Shown here: positions 8,370 to 18,262 of the stretch, piece by piece
How positions within the stretch are numbered: position 1 is the first letter of the stretch
Layout: the number at the start of each line of letters is the position of its first letter
Assembly (NCBI GenBank): GCA_002049455.2
Contig: KV919289.1
Span: forward strand, 1 to 29,475
DNA from: Porphyra umbilicalis
Taxonomy: Eukaryota; Rhodophyta; Bangiophyceae; Bangiales; Bangiaceae
Length of the DNA stretch: 29,475 nt
Direction of reading: 5' to 3'
Program-made: the position numbers and the translations under genes
Notes under the pieces: model-generated
Seen by the model: only the letters and a program-made list of their open reading frames with translations
Told to the model about the DNA's origin: nothing
Databases searched by the model: none

Positions 8370-10653
8370 CAACGTCGACTACTTCTCCACCGGCGGCGTC
8401 GCGCCCCGCGCTGCCGCCGGCTTGTCCTGGTACGCCGGCAGGCCGTGCCTCACCGGCTGGTCGTGGCCCGCCGGCTCTTCGTCGCCCGCCGGCTTGTCGT
8501 GGTCCGCCGGCGTGTCCTGGCCCGCCGGCGTGTCCTCGCCCGCCGGCTTGCCCTGGCCCGCCGGCAGCCCCCGGCTTCACGGCGGCTGGCCCCCGAAGGT
8601 GTGGAGTTGCCGCCGGCTTGTGGCAACACAAAACTAGCCGGCGGCGGCGACGCCCCCCGTCCCTTGACCCCACGCGATTGGCCGCCACCTTGAGGCGGCA
8701 CAACGTCGGGCAGCGGCGCGAGCCTGCCGCCGGCGAGCGGCAGACAGCCGCGAGCCGGCGGCGCGCTGACGACTTGCGGCGGGGGGCGACCTTGGTCTGG
8801 CGGCCCGCCGCCGTTCACGCCATAAGGCGGCGGTTCCCCGCCTTTCGGGTGCCGTCCGTCGCCGCCGCCGGCTTGAGAAGGGATGAAACCAGCCGGCGGC
8901 ACCCAGTCGCTGCGCGGCGGCAACGACGCCCGTCCTTGCCCGCCGCCTTGTGGCGATTGACCACCAGGCGGGGGCCTCGAGTTGCCGCCGGCTTGGTGTG
9001 GGTGCCGAACAGCCGGCGGCGCCCAGTTGATGTGCTGCGGCTACGGCGCCCGTCCTTGCCCCCCGCCCCAGTTGCCGCCGGCTTGCTGTGGATGGCTACG
9101 TGCCGGCGGCGCCCAGTTGTTGCGCGGTGGCGATGGCGCCCGCCCTTGTCCACCGTCCCAATGGCCGCCGGCTTGGTTAGGGTGCAGATCAGCCGGCGGC
9201 GCCCAGCTTTGGCGCGGCGGCGACGGCGCTCGACCTTGTCCCCCGCCCCAGTTGCCGCCGGCTTGGTGTGGGTGCCGACCAGCCGGCGGTGCCCAGTTGT
9301 TGTGCTGCGGCGACGGCGCCCGTCCTTGCCCCCCGGCCCAGATGCCGCCGGCTTGCGTTGGGTCGCGATCAGCCGGCGGCGCCCAGTCGTTGCGCGGCGG
9401 CGACGGCGCCCGTCCTTGACCCCCGCCCCAGTTACCGCCGGCTTGCTGTGGATGGCTACGTGCCGGCGACGCCCAGTTGTTGCGCGGTGGCGACGGCGCC
9501 CGTCCTTGCCCCCCGCCCCAGTTGCCGCCGGCTTGCTGTGGATGGCTACGTGCCGGCGGCGCCCAGTTGTTGCGCGGTGGCGATGGCGCCCGCCCTTGTC
9601 CACCGTCCCAATGGCCGCCGGCTTGGTTAGGGTGCAGATCAGCCGGCGGCGCCCAGCTTTGGCGCGGCGGCGACGGCGCTCGACCTTGTCCCCCGCCCCA
9701 GTTGCCGCCGGCTTGGTGTGGGTGCCGACCAGCCGGCGGTGCCCAGTTGTTGTGCTGCGGCGACGGCGCCCGTCCTTGCCCCCCGGCCCAGATGCCGCCG
9801 GCTTGCGTTGGGTCGCGATCAGCCGGCGGCGCCCAGTCGTTGCGCGGCGGCGACGGCGCCCGTCCTTGACCCCCGCCCCAGTTACCGCCGGCTTGCTGTG
9901 GATGGCTACGTGCCGGCGACGCCCAGTTGTTGCGCGGTGGCGACGGCGCCCGTCCTTGCCCCCCGCCCCAGTTGCCGCCGGCTTGCTGTGGATGGCTACG
10001 TGCCGGCGGCGCCCAGTTGTTGCGCGGTGGCGATGGCGCCCGCCCTTTCCACCGTCCCAATGGCCGCCGGCTTGGTTAGGGTGCAGATCAGCCGGCGGCG
10101 CCCAGCTTTGGCGCGGCGGCGACGGCGCCCGTCCTTGCCCCCCGCCGCAGTTGCCGCCGGCTTGTTGTGGGTGATCCCGCCAACCAGCCGGCGGCGCCCA
10201 GTTGTTGCGCGGTGGCGATGGCGCCCGTCCTTGTCCCCCGCCCCAGTTGCCGCCGGCTTGTTGTGGATGGCTACGTGCCGGCGGCGCCCAGTCGTTGCGC
10301 GGTGGCGACGGCGCCCGTCCTTGTCCCCCGCCCCAGTTGCCGCCGGCTTGCTGTGGATGGCTACGTGCCGGCGGCGCCCAGTTGTTGCGCGGTGGCGATG
10401 GCGCCCGCTCTTGTCCACCGTCCCAATGGCCGCCGGCTTGTTGAGGGTGCCGACCAGCCGGCGGCCCCCAGTTGTTGCGCGGTGGGGACGGCGCCCGTCC
10501 ACCGCACGACGGTGCCGATGTGGAGCACGGCGGGCACCCCCCGAGGTGGCACGAACAGGTGCACCGCGCGAGCACGGCGAGACGCTCTTGGTGCCGCCGA
10601 CGCTGGTCCCTCCTCCGCTCCGTGTCGCGCTCCGGGTGGGGCTTGCGGGTCAT
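8370..10653 (-). repeat. 90-bp coding-type minisatellite upstream of the Myb domain
   Basis: From ATG 10653 (MTRKPHPERDTERRR, then a Cys cluster CTCSCHLGGCPPC) the - strand encodes a 30-residue repeat of the type GRAPSPPRNNWAPPA, then SHPQQAGGNWGG. Its Trp, Asn, Gln and His content is more protein-like than the Arg/Ala-rich readings of other frames. A 450-bp higher-order unit (five repeats) appears twice without a difference that I can see (about 9044-9493 and 9494-9943), and a third copy starts at 9944. The third copy lacks one base near 10047, which shifts frame. A TCG-to-TAG change at about 9043 stops the corrected frame. A further shift near 8590 would be needed to enter the Myb frame. 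It is therefore either the decayed N-terminus of the Myb-like protein, a separate Pro/Gly/Asn-rich protein, or an intron-bearing 5' region. Confidence 0.6.
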
Positions 10654-10851
10654 GGTGGGAGAGGGGGGAGAGCGGCGGCTCTTGAACAGATTTGCCGAGG
10701 GTCATGGAGGGGGGGGGGGCGGAGGGGACGAGGCACCAATGCGCACACGGCACACCGCCGGCGCCCACGCAGCACCGGCGGCGCACGCGGGCAAAGAGCC
10801 ACACGCGGGTGGCCGGCGGCAAAAAAAAGCAAGCGAGGGGGAGGGCGGGGA

Positions 10852-11112
10852 ACCGCCGCCAGCGTGCCTCGCCGGCGGCAAGGGTGGGAAAAGCTCAACG
10901 GCAGAAGGGGGGGTCGGGGAAATGGCCGCCGGCGTGCCACACCGGCGGCAAGCGCGGGAAAAACGCAACGGTACCAGAGAGGGGGGGGGGGCAGCCGCCG
11001 GCGTGCCACGCCGGCGGCAGAGCGGGAAAAACTCAACGGTAACAGGGAGGGGGGGGGGCAGCCGCCGGCGTCCCACGCCGGCGGCAAGGGCGGGAAGAAC
11101 TCAACGGTCGGG
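10852..11112. promoter_or_regulatory. four-copy tandem array: hairpin + E2F-like + Myb-like motifs
   Basis: Four units of 67-70 bp start at about 10853, 10925, 10994 and 11061. Each has a hairpin with arms GCCGCCGGCGTG and CGCCGGCGGC, then GCGGGAAAAACTCAACGGTA or close variants, then a G run. GCGGGAAA read on the other strand fits the E2F consensus TTTCCCGC. CAACGG is a Myb core, and GCCGCC is a GCC-box core. The array lies 200-460 bp upstream of the - strand ATG at 10653, so it could be promoter DNA of the Myb-like gene, subterminal binding sites of the element, or both. No protein-DNA evidence exists here. Confidence 0.55.
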
Positions 11113-12858
11113 GGATGCGTCCGGGAGGTCGTTGGGATGAATGAGCGAGGAAACACGAGCCGCCGGCGGACGGCGTGTTCATATGCCGTCGCCGGCTGCC
11201 GACAGCACGCGACACGAGAAGCGCGCACACGCGGAGCACGAGCGCGCGACCGCAGCCCAGGGGGCGCCCCTCCGTACAGCCGATGGCGGCCCAGGGGGCG
11301 CCCCAACGAGCCGCGGATGGCACCCCGCGCTGCGGCCCCTCGTGCGCGTGCGTGGATGGGGGGCCCAGGGTGCTGCGGGCCCGCCCGAGCGGGAGGTGTG
11401 CCCGAGACCACCCAGGGAGGTGCATTTGAGGCTCCCCGAACGGCCCTCTCTGCGACACGGCCCCACGCGGCGCTGCCCACGAGGCGCGCCACACCGACAC
11501 TGGCACGGGGCCTCGTGCGTGCCCCTGTGTCGACGAGATCCCCGCCTCGTGGAAGCGGCTGAGGCACCCGCCGCGCCACGCTTGACGTGAGGCTGCCCTT
11601 CGACCAATTGGAGGGGGGGGCAGGCCTGGCGCCAACAGGGACCAGAGGAACCTGATCACGGGCCGGCTGACCCCTGGCGATGATGGATCCGCCTCCCTTC
11701 CAACATATCTGTGAACATTTCCAGCAGCCAATGATATGGCTTGGATCAGATCGGAAACTTTCAAAGATTTCTCATTGCATGCAAAGGGATCACGTGATTA
11801 ATTGCGCGACCGCGCCGATATTCTCGCGCGGGCCCACCGACACTGTCCGTTTCGACGCTTGCGACAGAGCTCGTTCTGAGCAAGCCAACGCCGCCACCAG
11901 CAAAGGCGCCGTCCGCCTCTCGTTCTGGAGGCATTCGAATCGAAGCATCTGTTGGACCGCGCGGTGCCTGCCGTGGCCACGTCTTGACAGCGCGTCGCAC
12001 AGCGCACCCCATTCCCAGGGTCCTCGACCGAGAGCCGCGGCTCTGCGCTGTCGCGTGAGGCTCGCCATCTGTCATCAGTTCGCCAGGTGTCTTCCCGAAG
12101 TGAGATTTTTCTGCGTCGTGCCAGCAGGGCGACCAGTTCCTGTCAGTTCGTGGCGCTTTATTTTAGACGTGTGAACCTGACTTTCGGTATGTTTACTCAG
12201 ATAACAAAAGTCTGCACAGACGATTGGAAAGTGGCGACGCGTTCTTGTCGCGATCGCAGCCTTTTCGTCCCTCCCTCCCTCACCTCGTGACTGCTTGGAT
12301 ATATGTTCAATTTCTGTCCGCTTGGGGGTCGACGTTGCTACGCACGCTTCCCCCATCTTCTTGCACCCATCTCTGGACCATGTAGCCCCTGTTTTCGATA
12401 ACTCCAGGACCGCGGACGGCCCTCTTGGATGAGAAAAATGGGGAGCCGCTGAGCGTCCTCCACGTAAGCAAACGTGGCATATTCCGTTTGGGGTTTCAGA
12501 ACTTGGGGGAGACGTTGTTGGGTGTGCTCTAACGGCGGCGCGGCGCGCCGCAGCGCGGCCATCAAGAAAATCTCGTATCGCCGTTCTCGCTGTTTCTTGA
12601 ATTGCTGTGCACGCGGACAAGGTGGGCATTCGTCAAGCAGGCTGCCCTGTACCGGCAGGCGGGGATGTGGAGCGACTCGAAGCGGTCATAGGCGCCCATA
12701 CGTGGAAAGCGCTACCTGCGCGGGATGCAAGCCGGGACGTGCGCGGTGTTCGCCCTGGGGAGAGCAAGACCTTACGGCGCGCGCGGGCTGGGCTGGAGGG
12801 GGAACGCGGGAGGGAGGCCGGATGCCGTGCGGAGAGCAGCGAGCGCCGCCTGGGACAG
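11113..12858. other. no convincing gene; two adjacent palindromes
   Basis: About 11113-11600 is GC-rich with open frames in several registers and no landmarks. From about 11680 composition becomes balanced. TTGCATGCAA (11775-11784, containing CATGCA) and ATCACGTGAT (11789-11798, containing the CACGTG core) are perfect palindromes 4 bp apart. A 184-codon ATG frame on the - strand (12075-12629) has ordinary composition but no recognisable domain. I do not call it. Confidence 0.4.
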
Positions 12859-12866
12859 TATAAAAG
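12859..12866 (+). promoter_or_regulatory. TATA box
   Basis: TATAAAAG lies 50 bp before the ATG at 12916, in GC-rich DNA where such a word is rare. Transcription would be expected to start about 25-30 bp downstream, giving a leader of roughly 25 bases. The match to the TATA consensus is seen; use as a promoter is inferred. Confidence 0.6.
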
Positions 12867-12915
12867 AACAGGCATTGAAGACTAGCCCCGGGCTTGAACA
12901 GACAGTGTAGATCCT

Positions 12916-15315
12916 ATGCGTCCCGTTCACACTTGCCTGTGCACCAGGCCGGCGTCTGTCTGTGACAACCCCTGCACCCGCTCAAGCTGGCCACCTACAA
13001 TGGGCCATCCTGCCAGCCCCGACCCCTCCGTACATACGTCACCTACTATGGGCCTTCCTGATAACGCGGACCGCCGCTTGCGAAACCGCGAGTCCCGCGT
13101 CCGCTCCTCCGCCCGTGCCGCTTGGATCAGACAACACCCGGGTGAGCCGCTGCCTGTTGAGTTACAAAGACGACCCCGGGGAGCACCACGCAAGCCTGTA
13201 GCTTCCGACGAGCAGGCGAAGTCCCGACAAGGGGCACGCGACCGAGCAGCAAGCTCCCACGCGCGCCGCCAAGCCGCATCCAGGTCGGGCACGAGCGCTG
13301 AAGCGGCGGCCGCCAGTGCCGCGGGGGCAGCAATGGATGCCGAGGAGGCGGCGGCCGCCGCCGACGCGGACGCCGCCTGGACGGCCGAGGCGGCGGCTAC
13401 GGACGCCACACGGACGGCCGAGGCGGTGGCGGCGGACGCCGCACAGTCGGACAAGGCGACGGCCGCCGATGCCGCCGCCGTCGCCGCCGCCGCCGCCGCC
13501 GCCGCCACCGCCGGTGCAGCGGAGGCGGCGCTGGACGCCGAGGAGGTGGCGGCGGCTACCGACGCGGACGCGCATGCGGCGTTCCTCCATGCCGAGGCGG
13601 CGATGGAAGCCGAGGAGGCGGCGGCGGTCGCCGACACGGACGCCTCACGGACGGCTGATGCGGCGGCTGCGGCGGCCGCGGCCGCGGCGGCCGTCGCCGT
13701 CGACGTCGAGGCGGCGGAGGCGGCGGAGGCGGCGGAGGCGGCGATGGACGCCGAGGAGGCGGCGGCGGCTACCAATGAGCACACCGCTCGAACCACGGAC
13801 GCGGTGGTGGCGGTCGCCGCCGCCGACTCAGCCGAGGTGGAGACGGACTCCAAAGAGGCGGCGGCGGCTGCCGACGCGGACGCATATGCGACCCTCCTAC
13901 AGGCTGCTGACGCGGACGCTGCAGAGGCGGCCAAGGCGGGGGACTCGTCCGAAAACGACTCAGGCGGCGCGGGTGGCATGTGCGACCACTCGTCCAGCGA
14001 TGACTTGTCGGGCGAGACGGGCGAAGCGGGCGACCACGCCTCGGACAGTGAGTATGTTGAAGACGATACCGAGGTGATTATTGACGTCATGGCCGAGGAG
14101 GATGTCGCCAAGGTCTGCCTCTTCGACGACTACCAGAGGCGTTACGAGGATATCAATGACAAGTACGCAGCAGAGGCACCGACCGAGACGATCCCGTGCT
14201 CGGACATCCCTGGCGAGATGCTTCCCGTCGGCGTTCTTCCACCACTTGCGTCCGACGGCTTCTGGATTTCTACGTCTGGGCGCAGGAGGAACGCCGTTGG
14301 TGATGTTTACTTTGACGTGCGTGGCGAGGACGAAGCTGCCAACATGAACAAGAAAAAGCGCCGACCGAGAGGTACCGGGAAGGGCCGTGACACCATCTCT
14401 TTCCCCCGCGCCTTCTACACGCGTGTCCACGGCGCGCCAGGACCTCTGATGCAGGTGGACCATAACGACAATTGCCCACAAAACAACCACTGGAAGAACC
14501 TGCAGCAGCTGACGGCGTTACAGAACAAGAGGAAGGCGTGCGCAGCACAAGTCGGCCACGTCTCCACCAGCGTCAAGGTCAGCACCGACCGGGGCGCGAC
14601 GTAGATCAAGCTCTCCAACCCCGCCTCACTGGTGGCGCGCTACGGCGTCAACCGTAACGATGTCATTCGCGCCTGTAAGTCGGACGGTCGGCTTGGTGAC
14701 CTGTGTGTCAAGTATGACCTTTGGGGGAACCTTGACGGCGAGATATGGAGCCAGCTAAAGATGGACGGCAAGCCGATGGCGATTGAGATCTCCAACGAGG
14801 GCCGCCATCGGGACCTTGACGGCAATGGCGGCGACGCCGGTCCCCCGTATGCCCTAAACTCGGCGACAGTGCTCCCCATTGGCGACCACCGCTGTCGCCT
14901 CGTTGACGTGATTCTGGAGATGTACGGCGCAGATGCGCGCCCCGAGGGCGCACACGCGCAGCGAATCGACGGACCTTCCTGCGCCGTCAACAACCTTTTT
15001 TGGTCATTGACCTCGTCGCGGTCGACGTTGTTTCAGGTACGGACGGCCTTCGAGGTGCGTCGCGCCGGAACGGTGACGCGGTGGCTGCGCTTCCCCAGTG
15101 CCAACAAGTTGGCGTCGCTGCTCCGTTGTGCTGCGAAGAGCATTAAAATTACTTCAAAGGTCCACACCGTCAACGACTGGGAGTATCGCCGTTGCCAACC
15201 CAGGTGTTTGGCCAGCGAAAGGTGGTTCGTTTTATCGCCCCAACTGCGCGAATCATGCAAGGGCTACTTGACTCCTCGCCGCACGTCAAGACCGGAGGGG
15301 GTTGTGTCTAAGTGA
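12916..15315 (+). CDS. double NUMOD4-HNH-like endonuclease protein, in-frame TAG
   Basis: Starts at ATG 12916. A basic N-terminus (NADRRLRNRESRVRS, about residues 50-65) is followed by an Ala-rich repeat region (about residues 135-340) and an acidic Ser/Asp segment. A NUMOD4-like strand block follows (PGEMLPVGVL, then DGFWISTSGRRRN). Next is an HNH nuclease core at about residues 510-535: MQVDHNDNCPQNNHWKNLQQLT, then QNKRKA, with His 516 and the two downstream Asn. A TAG at 14602-14604 (codon 563) ends this frame. The same frame resumes at once with SNPASLVARYGVNRNDVIRA (NUMOD1/helix-turn-helix-like), a second NUMOD4-like block (DGEIWSQLKMDG, then IEISNEGRHRDL), and a degenerate HNH-like block (RIDGPSCAVNNLFWSLTSSR) that lacks the His. 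HNH-NUMOD proteins are usually free-standing homing-type nucleases of phages and large DNA viruses. Here the protein has its own TATA box. Confidence 0.75.
13300..13940 (+). repeat. Ala-rich coding repeat in the HNH protein
   Basis: GCG/GCC-rich DNA encodes recurring A-M/L-D-A-E-E-A-A-A-A-A-D-A-D-A motifs at about 13330, 13530, 13590, 13740 and 13855, separated by Thr/Arg/Asp-containing spacers and pure Ala tracts. The regular Asp/Glu placement suggests a helical linker. It is absent from typical HNH-NUMOD proteins. Confidence 0.7.
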
Positions 15316-15356
15316 CGGGGGGGTTGGCCAACGCGTCGGGGATATACAGGCTTGAG

Positions 15357-15407
15357 CCATGGTGACCGACGCGGCCGACGGGTCACCCGCCGAGGCGGTC
15401 GCGTCCG
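15357..15407 (-). pseudogene. diverged copy of the 3' end of the beta-lactamase region
   Basis: The 51 bases here match 15742-15792 at about 40 of 51 positions. Translated on the - strand they give ATASAGDPSAASVTM, against ATAFAGDPLAALVTK in the larger pseudogene. This suggests a partial tandem duplication or the tail of a second decayed copy. DNA between the two (15408-15704) shows no other gene. Confidence 0.4.
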
Positions 15408-15704
15408 TCGGACACTGGGCTGGGGCCGTGCAGGTGTGTGCGCGCCGGGGGGGGGTGGCCTTGGGGGGACGTGGTCTTTGGCCGCCACTTATCCATGCTG
15501 CAGCAGCCGGGCGTCCCGGGTGGTGGGGGGGGGGGTTGAGGAGGTCGGGGGCGCGGGTTGGGAGGGCTGACGCCGCTGCCGCCTCATGGCGGCCGCCAGT
15601 GCGCGCCGCCGGCGGGGCTGTCGCGCTGGGGTGGCCCCGCTTGCGAAAAACCTGCCGCTGACCTCGACGCGGCTGTCGCCGCTGATGCGGCGGTGGCAGC
15701 AAAC

Positions 15705-18262
15705 CTAACCGCTGAAGCCGAACTCGCCCGAGTGGACGCCGTCCTTGGTCACCAATGCGGCCAACGGGTCGCCCGCGAAAGCGGTCGCCGCCGGCCGGGC
15801 ACCGCAAACGCGGACGACCCGCCAATGCCGCTGTGGCCGAGCGCCGCCCGCGGCGTTACCACCCCGCGCCGCGACACCGTGTCGTACAAGCGGAGGCCGG
15901 CACCCCAGGCGGCGCCGTCGGAAAACACCGCCGCCAGCCCGCCGTCGCCGTCGGCGCCGCTGCCGCTGCCGTCGGCGCCGGCGCCGACGGCGCCGTCGTC
16001 TCTGGCGGCGCCGCCATTGGTCGTCGAGGGCCGCGACGACGCGGGCGCCGGCGGTGCGCCGTCGGCCCCCCCCGCCCCCGCCGGTGGGTCCACCCACAGC
16101 ACCCCCATCATTTGGGCGACGCGCCCCGGGGCGACGAGGGGCGCCCCCCCCACGGCCCCATCGTCGGCCAAGGCGGCATATAGGCGCGCGAGCGCGCGCG
16201 CGCTGAAGTGCCCGTTGGCTGACGGGATGCACGCGGCGCGCAGCGTCGGGTAGTTGAAAAAGCCAACGTCGAGCATATACGAGGGCGTCGACGCGAGCAG
16301 GCGCACGCGGAGCTCCTTTTCCACCGCCGTACCGCCGCCGGCGCGGGCGACCGCGTCGGCCACCGATGCGCCGTCGGGCGCGTCGCCGGCCCAGTCGCCA
16401 GCCCCGTCGCCGTCGGCAGCGGCGTCGGCAGACCCGGTGCCGTCGCCGTCGCCATACGGGCGGTCGACGTTGGCGCCACCCGCAGCGTCGCCGGCGGCGC
16501 TGCCGTCCCCGTCGGCGGCAGAGGCGTCGGCGCCGGCGCCAGCCCCGGGCAAGCCCTGAAAGAGCGCGTTGGACAGTTTCGCCACCCGCGAGCCCGGCAC
16601 GTCCGCGCACAGACCAGGCGGCATGTTGCCACAATAAATCTGGCCGTCGACGCCCATGGACCGCGCCATGGCCGCAAACTCGGCCGTCACCCGCCGCACC
16701 GGTAATCGCCTCGATGAGGCCGCCCATCAACCACCCCCACGACAGGTAGTGGTACACGGAGCGCTCCCCCGGTGGGTGCGCGGGCGTCGCCGCCGCCACC
16801 GCGTCGACGAGCCCCCCCCAGTCATCGTGCAACCGCTCGAGGGTGCACCCGGGGGGCACCGCGTCGGCGAGCCCGGCCGTGTGCGACAGCAGCTGCCCGA
16901 CGGTCACGTCGCCCTTGCCCGCCGCCGCAAACGCGGGCCACCACCGTGCGACCGCATCCTCCGCCTGCACCCCGTAGCGGTCGGCGACGCGCGCAAAGGC
17001 GGTGGCGGTGACGCCCTTGGTCACTGAAAAGGCGTTGAAGAGGGTGTCGGGCGTGACGGGCCGCGGGTCGTACTCGCCCCGACGCCCCGCGGCCAAGTCC
17101 ACGAGGGGCTCCCCCTCAAAGTAGACGGCGACTTGCATTCCCACAAAGGCGTCCCGCGCGTACAGGACGCCGAGCACCTTGGCTAGCACGTCGTGGAGGC
17201 GCCGTGCCAGCCGCCGCCGCTTGACACCCTCCGCGACGGCCGCCGCCGTCGGGTGCACGGGAGACGTGAGGCGCTCCGCGGGGGGCACGGCTTCAAGGAG
17301 CGCCCGCGCCGCGTACGTGCGCATGACGGTGAGGTAGGCAGAGCGGACGCGCAGCTGCGTGCACAAGCCGCGCAGGAGGCCGAGGACGTGGAGCATAATT
17401 ACGAGCTCCCCGGGGAAGGAGTCGACGGGGTTTCGCCGCGTCGCCGCCTAGGACTTTTTGCTGCCCGCGCCCCCGTCGTTATTGGCGGGCGCGGCGCCCG
17501 CCGCCGCCGCCGACGCGGCAGCGTCGCCGCCGTCGGCGCCGCGCCGGCCCTTGAGCCGCCGCACCAGGTGACCATAGGCGGTCGGCGGCGGCGACGGCGG
17601 CGGGGTCACCTTCTGCTCCTTGATACGCGCCTTTTGGCGCTCCTCCATCCGCTTGGAAAACTCCTTGTTGGCCGCCACATTGTCCTCCCGCGGCGCGGTT
17701 GCGCGGAAGAGGAAACGCACCGTCTCGAGGCTCTCCGCCGGGTCCTCCCGACCGAGCTTGATGTCCATGTCGGTAAACGCGGCGAGCAGACCGTATCTAT
17801 CGTGGTCGGCGGCGGCGAGCACAAGCCGCGCAAAGCCGAGCCGCGTCGCCGGCGCGAGCTCCACACTCAACCCGAAGTCGAGCAACACCGGCCGCCAATC
17901 CCCTCGCACCGGATCCCGCTCAATGAGCAGGTTGCCCGGGTGCGGGTCGCCCGTAAAGACGCCCAGGATGAGGAGCTGCAGCCCAAACGCCTTGGTCACC
18001 TCTGTCACGATCGCCGCGCGGTCCACGCCCACCGCGATGAGCGCGCCAACGTCCGGCTTGAGGCCCGGCGAGTACTCCATGACGAGCATCCACGACGTGG
18101 TCAGGTGTCGCAGCGGCCGCGGCACGACGGAGCAGGTGCGGAGTTCGGGGGCGACGGTGGCAAAGCAGTCGCGTATCCGGTCCATGTTTTGCAGCTCGTG
18201 CGCAAAGGCCATCTCAAGGGGCACCTGCTTGACCCACTCGGCCATAACCGCGCGGTACAGTC
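15705..18262 (-). pseudogene. ABC1 kinase / beta-lactamase fusion, truncated and broken
   Basis: Relative of the plant and algal ABC1-family proteins (Arabidopsis At5g24810 type) in which a UbiB/COQ8-like atypical kinase is fused to a class-C beta-lactamase/esterase domain. Kinase landmarks read 18262 downward: LVMEYSPGLKPD, GDPHPGNLL (catalytic loop, about 17930-17952), LLDFGLS (DFG, about 17865-17885). The linker NPVDSFPGEL then GLLRGLC is typical of the fusion. Beta-lactamase landmarks are FSVTKGVTA (S-x-x-K, about 17010-17035), LLSHTAGL and YHYLSWGWLMGG. Lesions: TAG at 17448-17450 between the domains in one frame; a frame break near 16700; another near 15795; and no KxGQ/Ala-rich N-terminal kinase part, because homology stops at the palindrome edge. 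A Gly/Asp/Ala-rich insertion (about 16390-16560) also sits in the esterase part. Orthologues are linked to plastid or mitochondrial membranes. Confidence 0.8.

Noticed and set aside
8339..10174. 611-codon + strand frame across the 90-bp repeat
   Set aside because: Arg/Pro/Ala-rich, no ATG-linked domain. The unit length is a multiple of three, so every frame of a GC-rich repeat stays open. The - strand reading is more protein-like.
8950..10480. CRISPR-like regular repeats
   Set aside because: The 90-bp units are contiguous, with no unique spacers, in a eukaryotic setting. They are a minisatellite.
10650..11579. 309-codon - strand frame over the tandem array
   Set aside because: Arg/Pro-rich, unit lengths of 67-70 bp shift the phase, and no domain is visible. 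The array reads better as non-coding.
3657..11737. TCATTGGCTG and its complement as Harbinger terminal repeats
   Set aside because: Only 10 bp match, the flanks do not align, and there is no TWA duplication. Both may simply be CCAAT-type motifs.
13050..13115. bZIP basic region (NRESRVRS) in the HNH protein
   Set aside because: The N-x7-R spacing fails and no leucine zipper follows.
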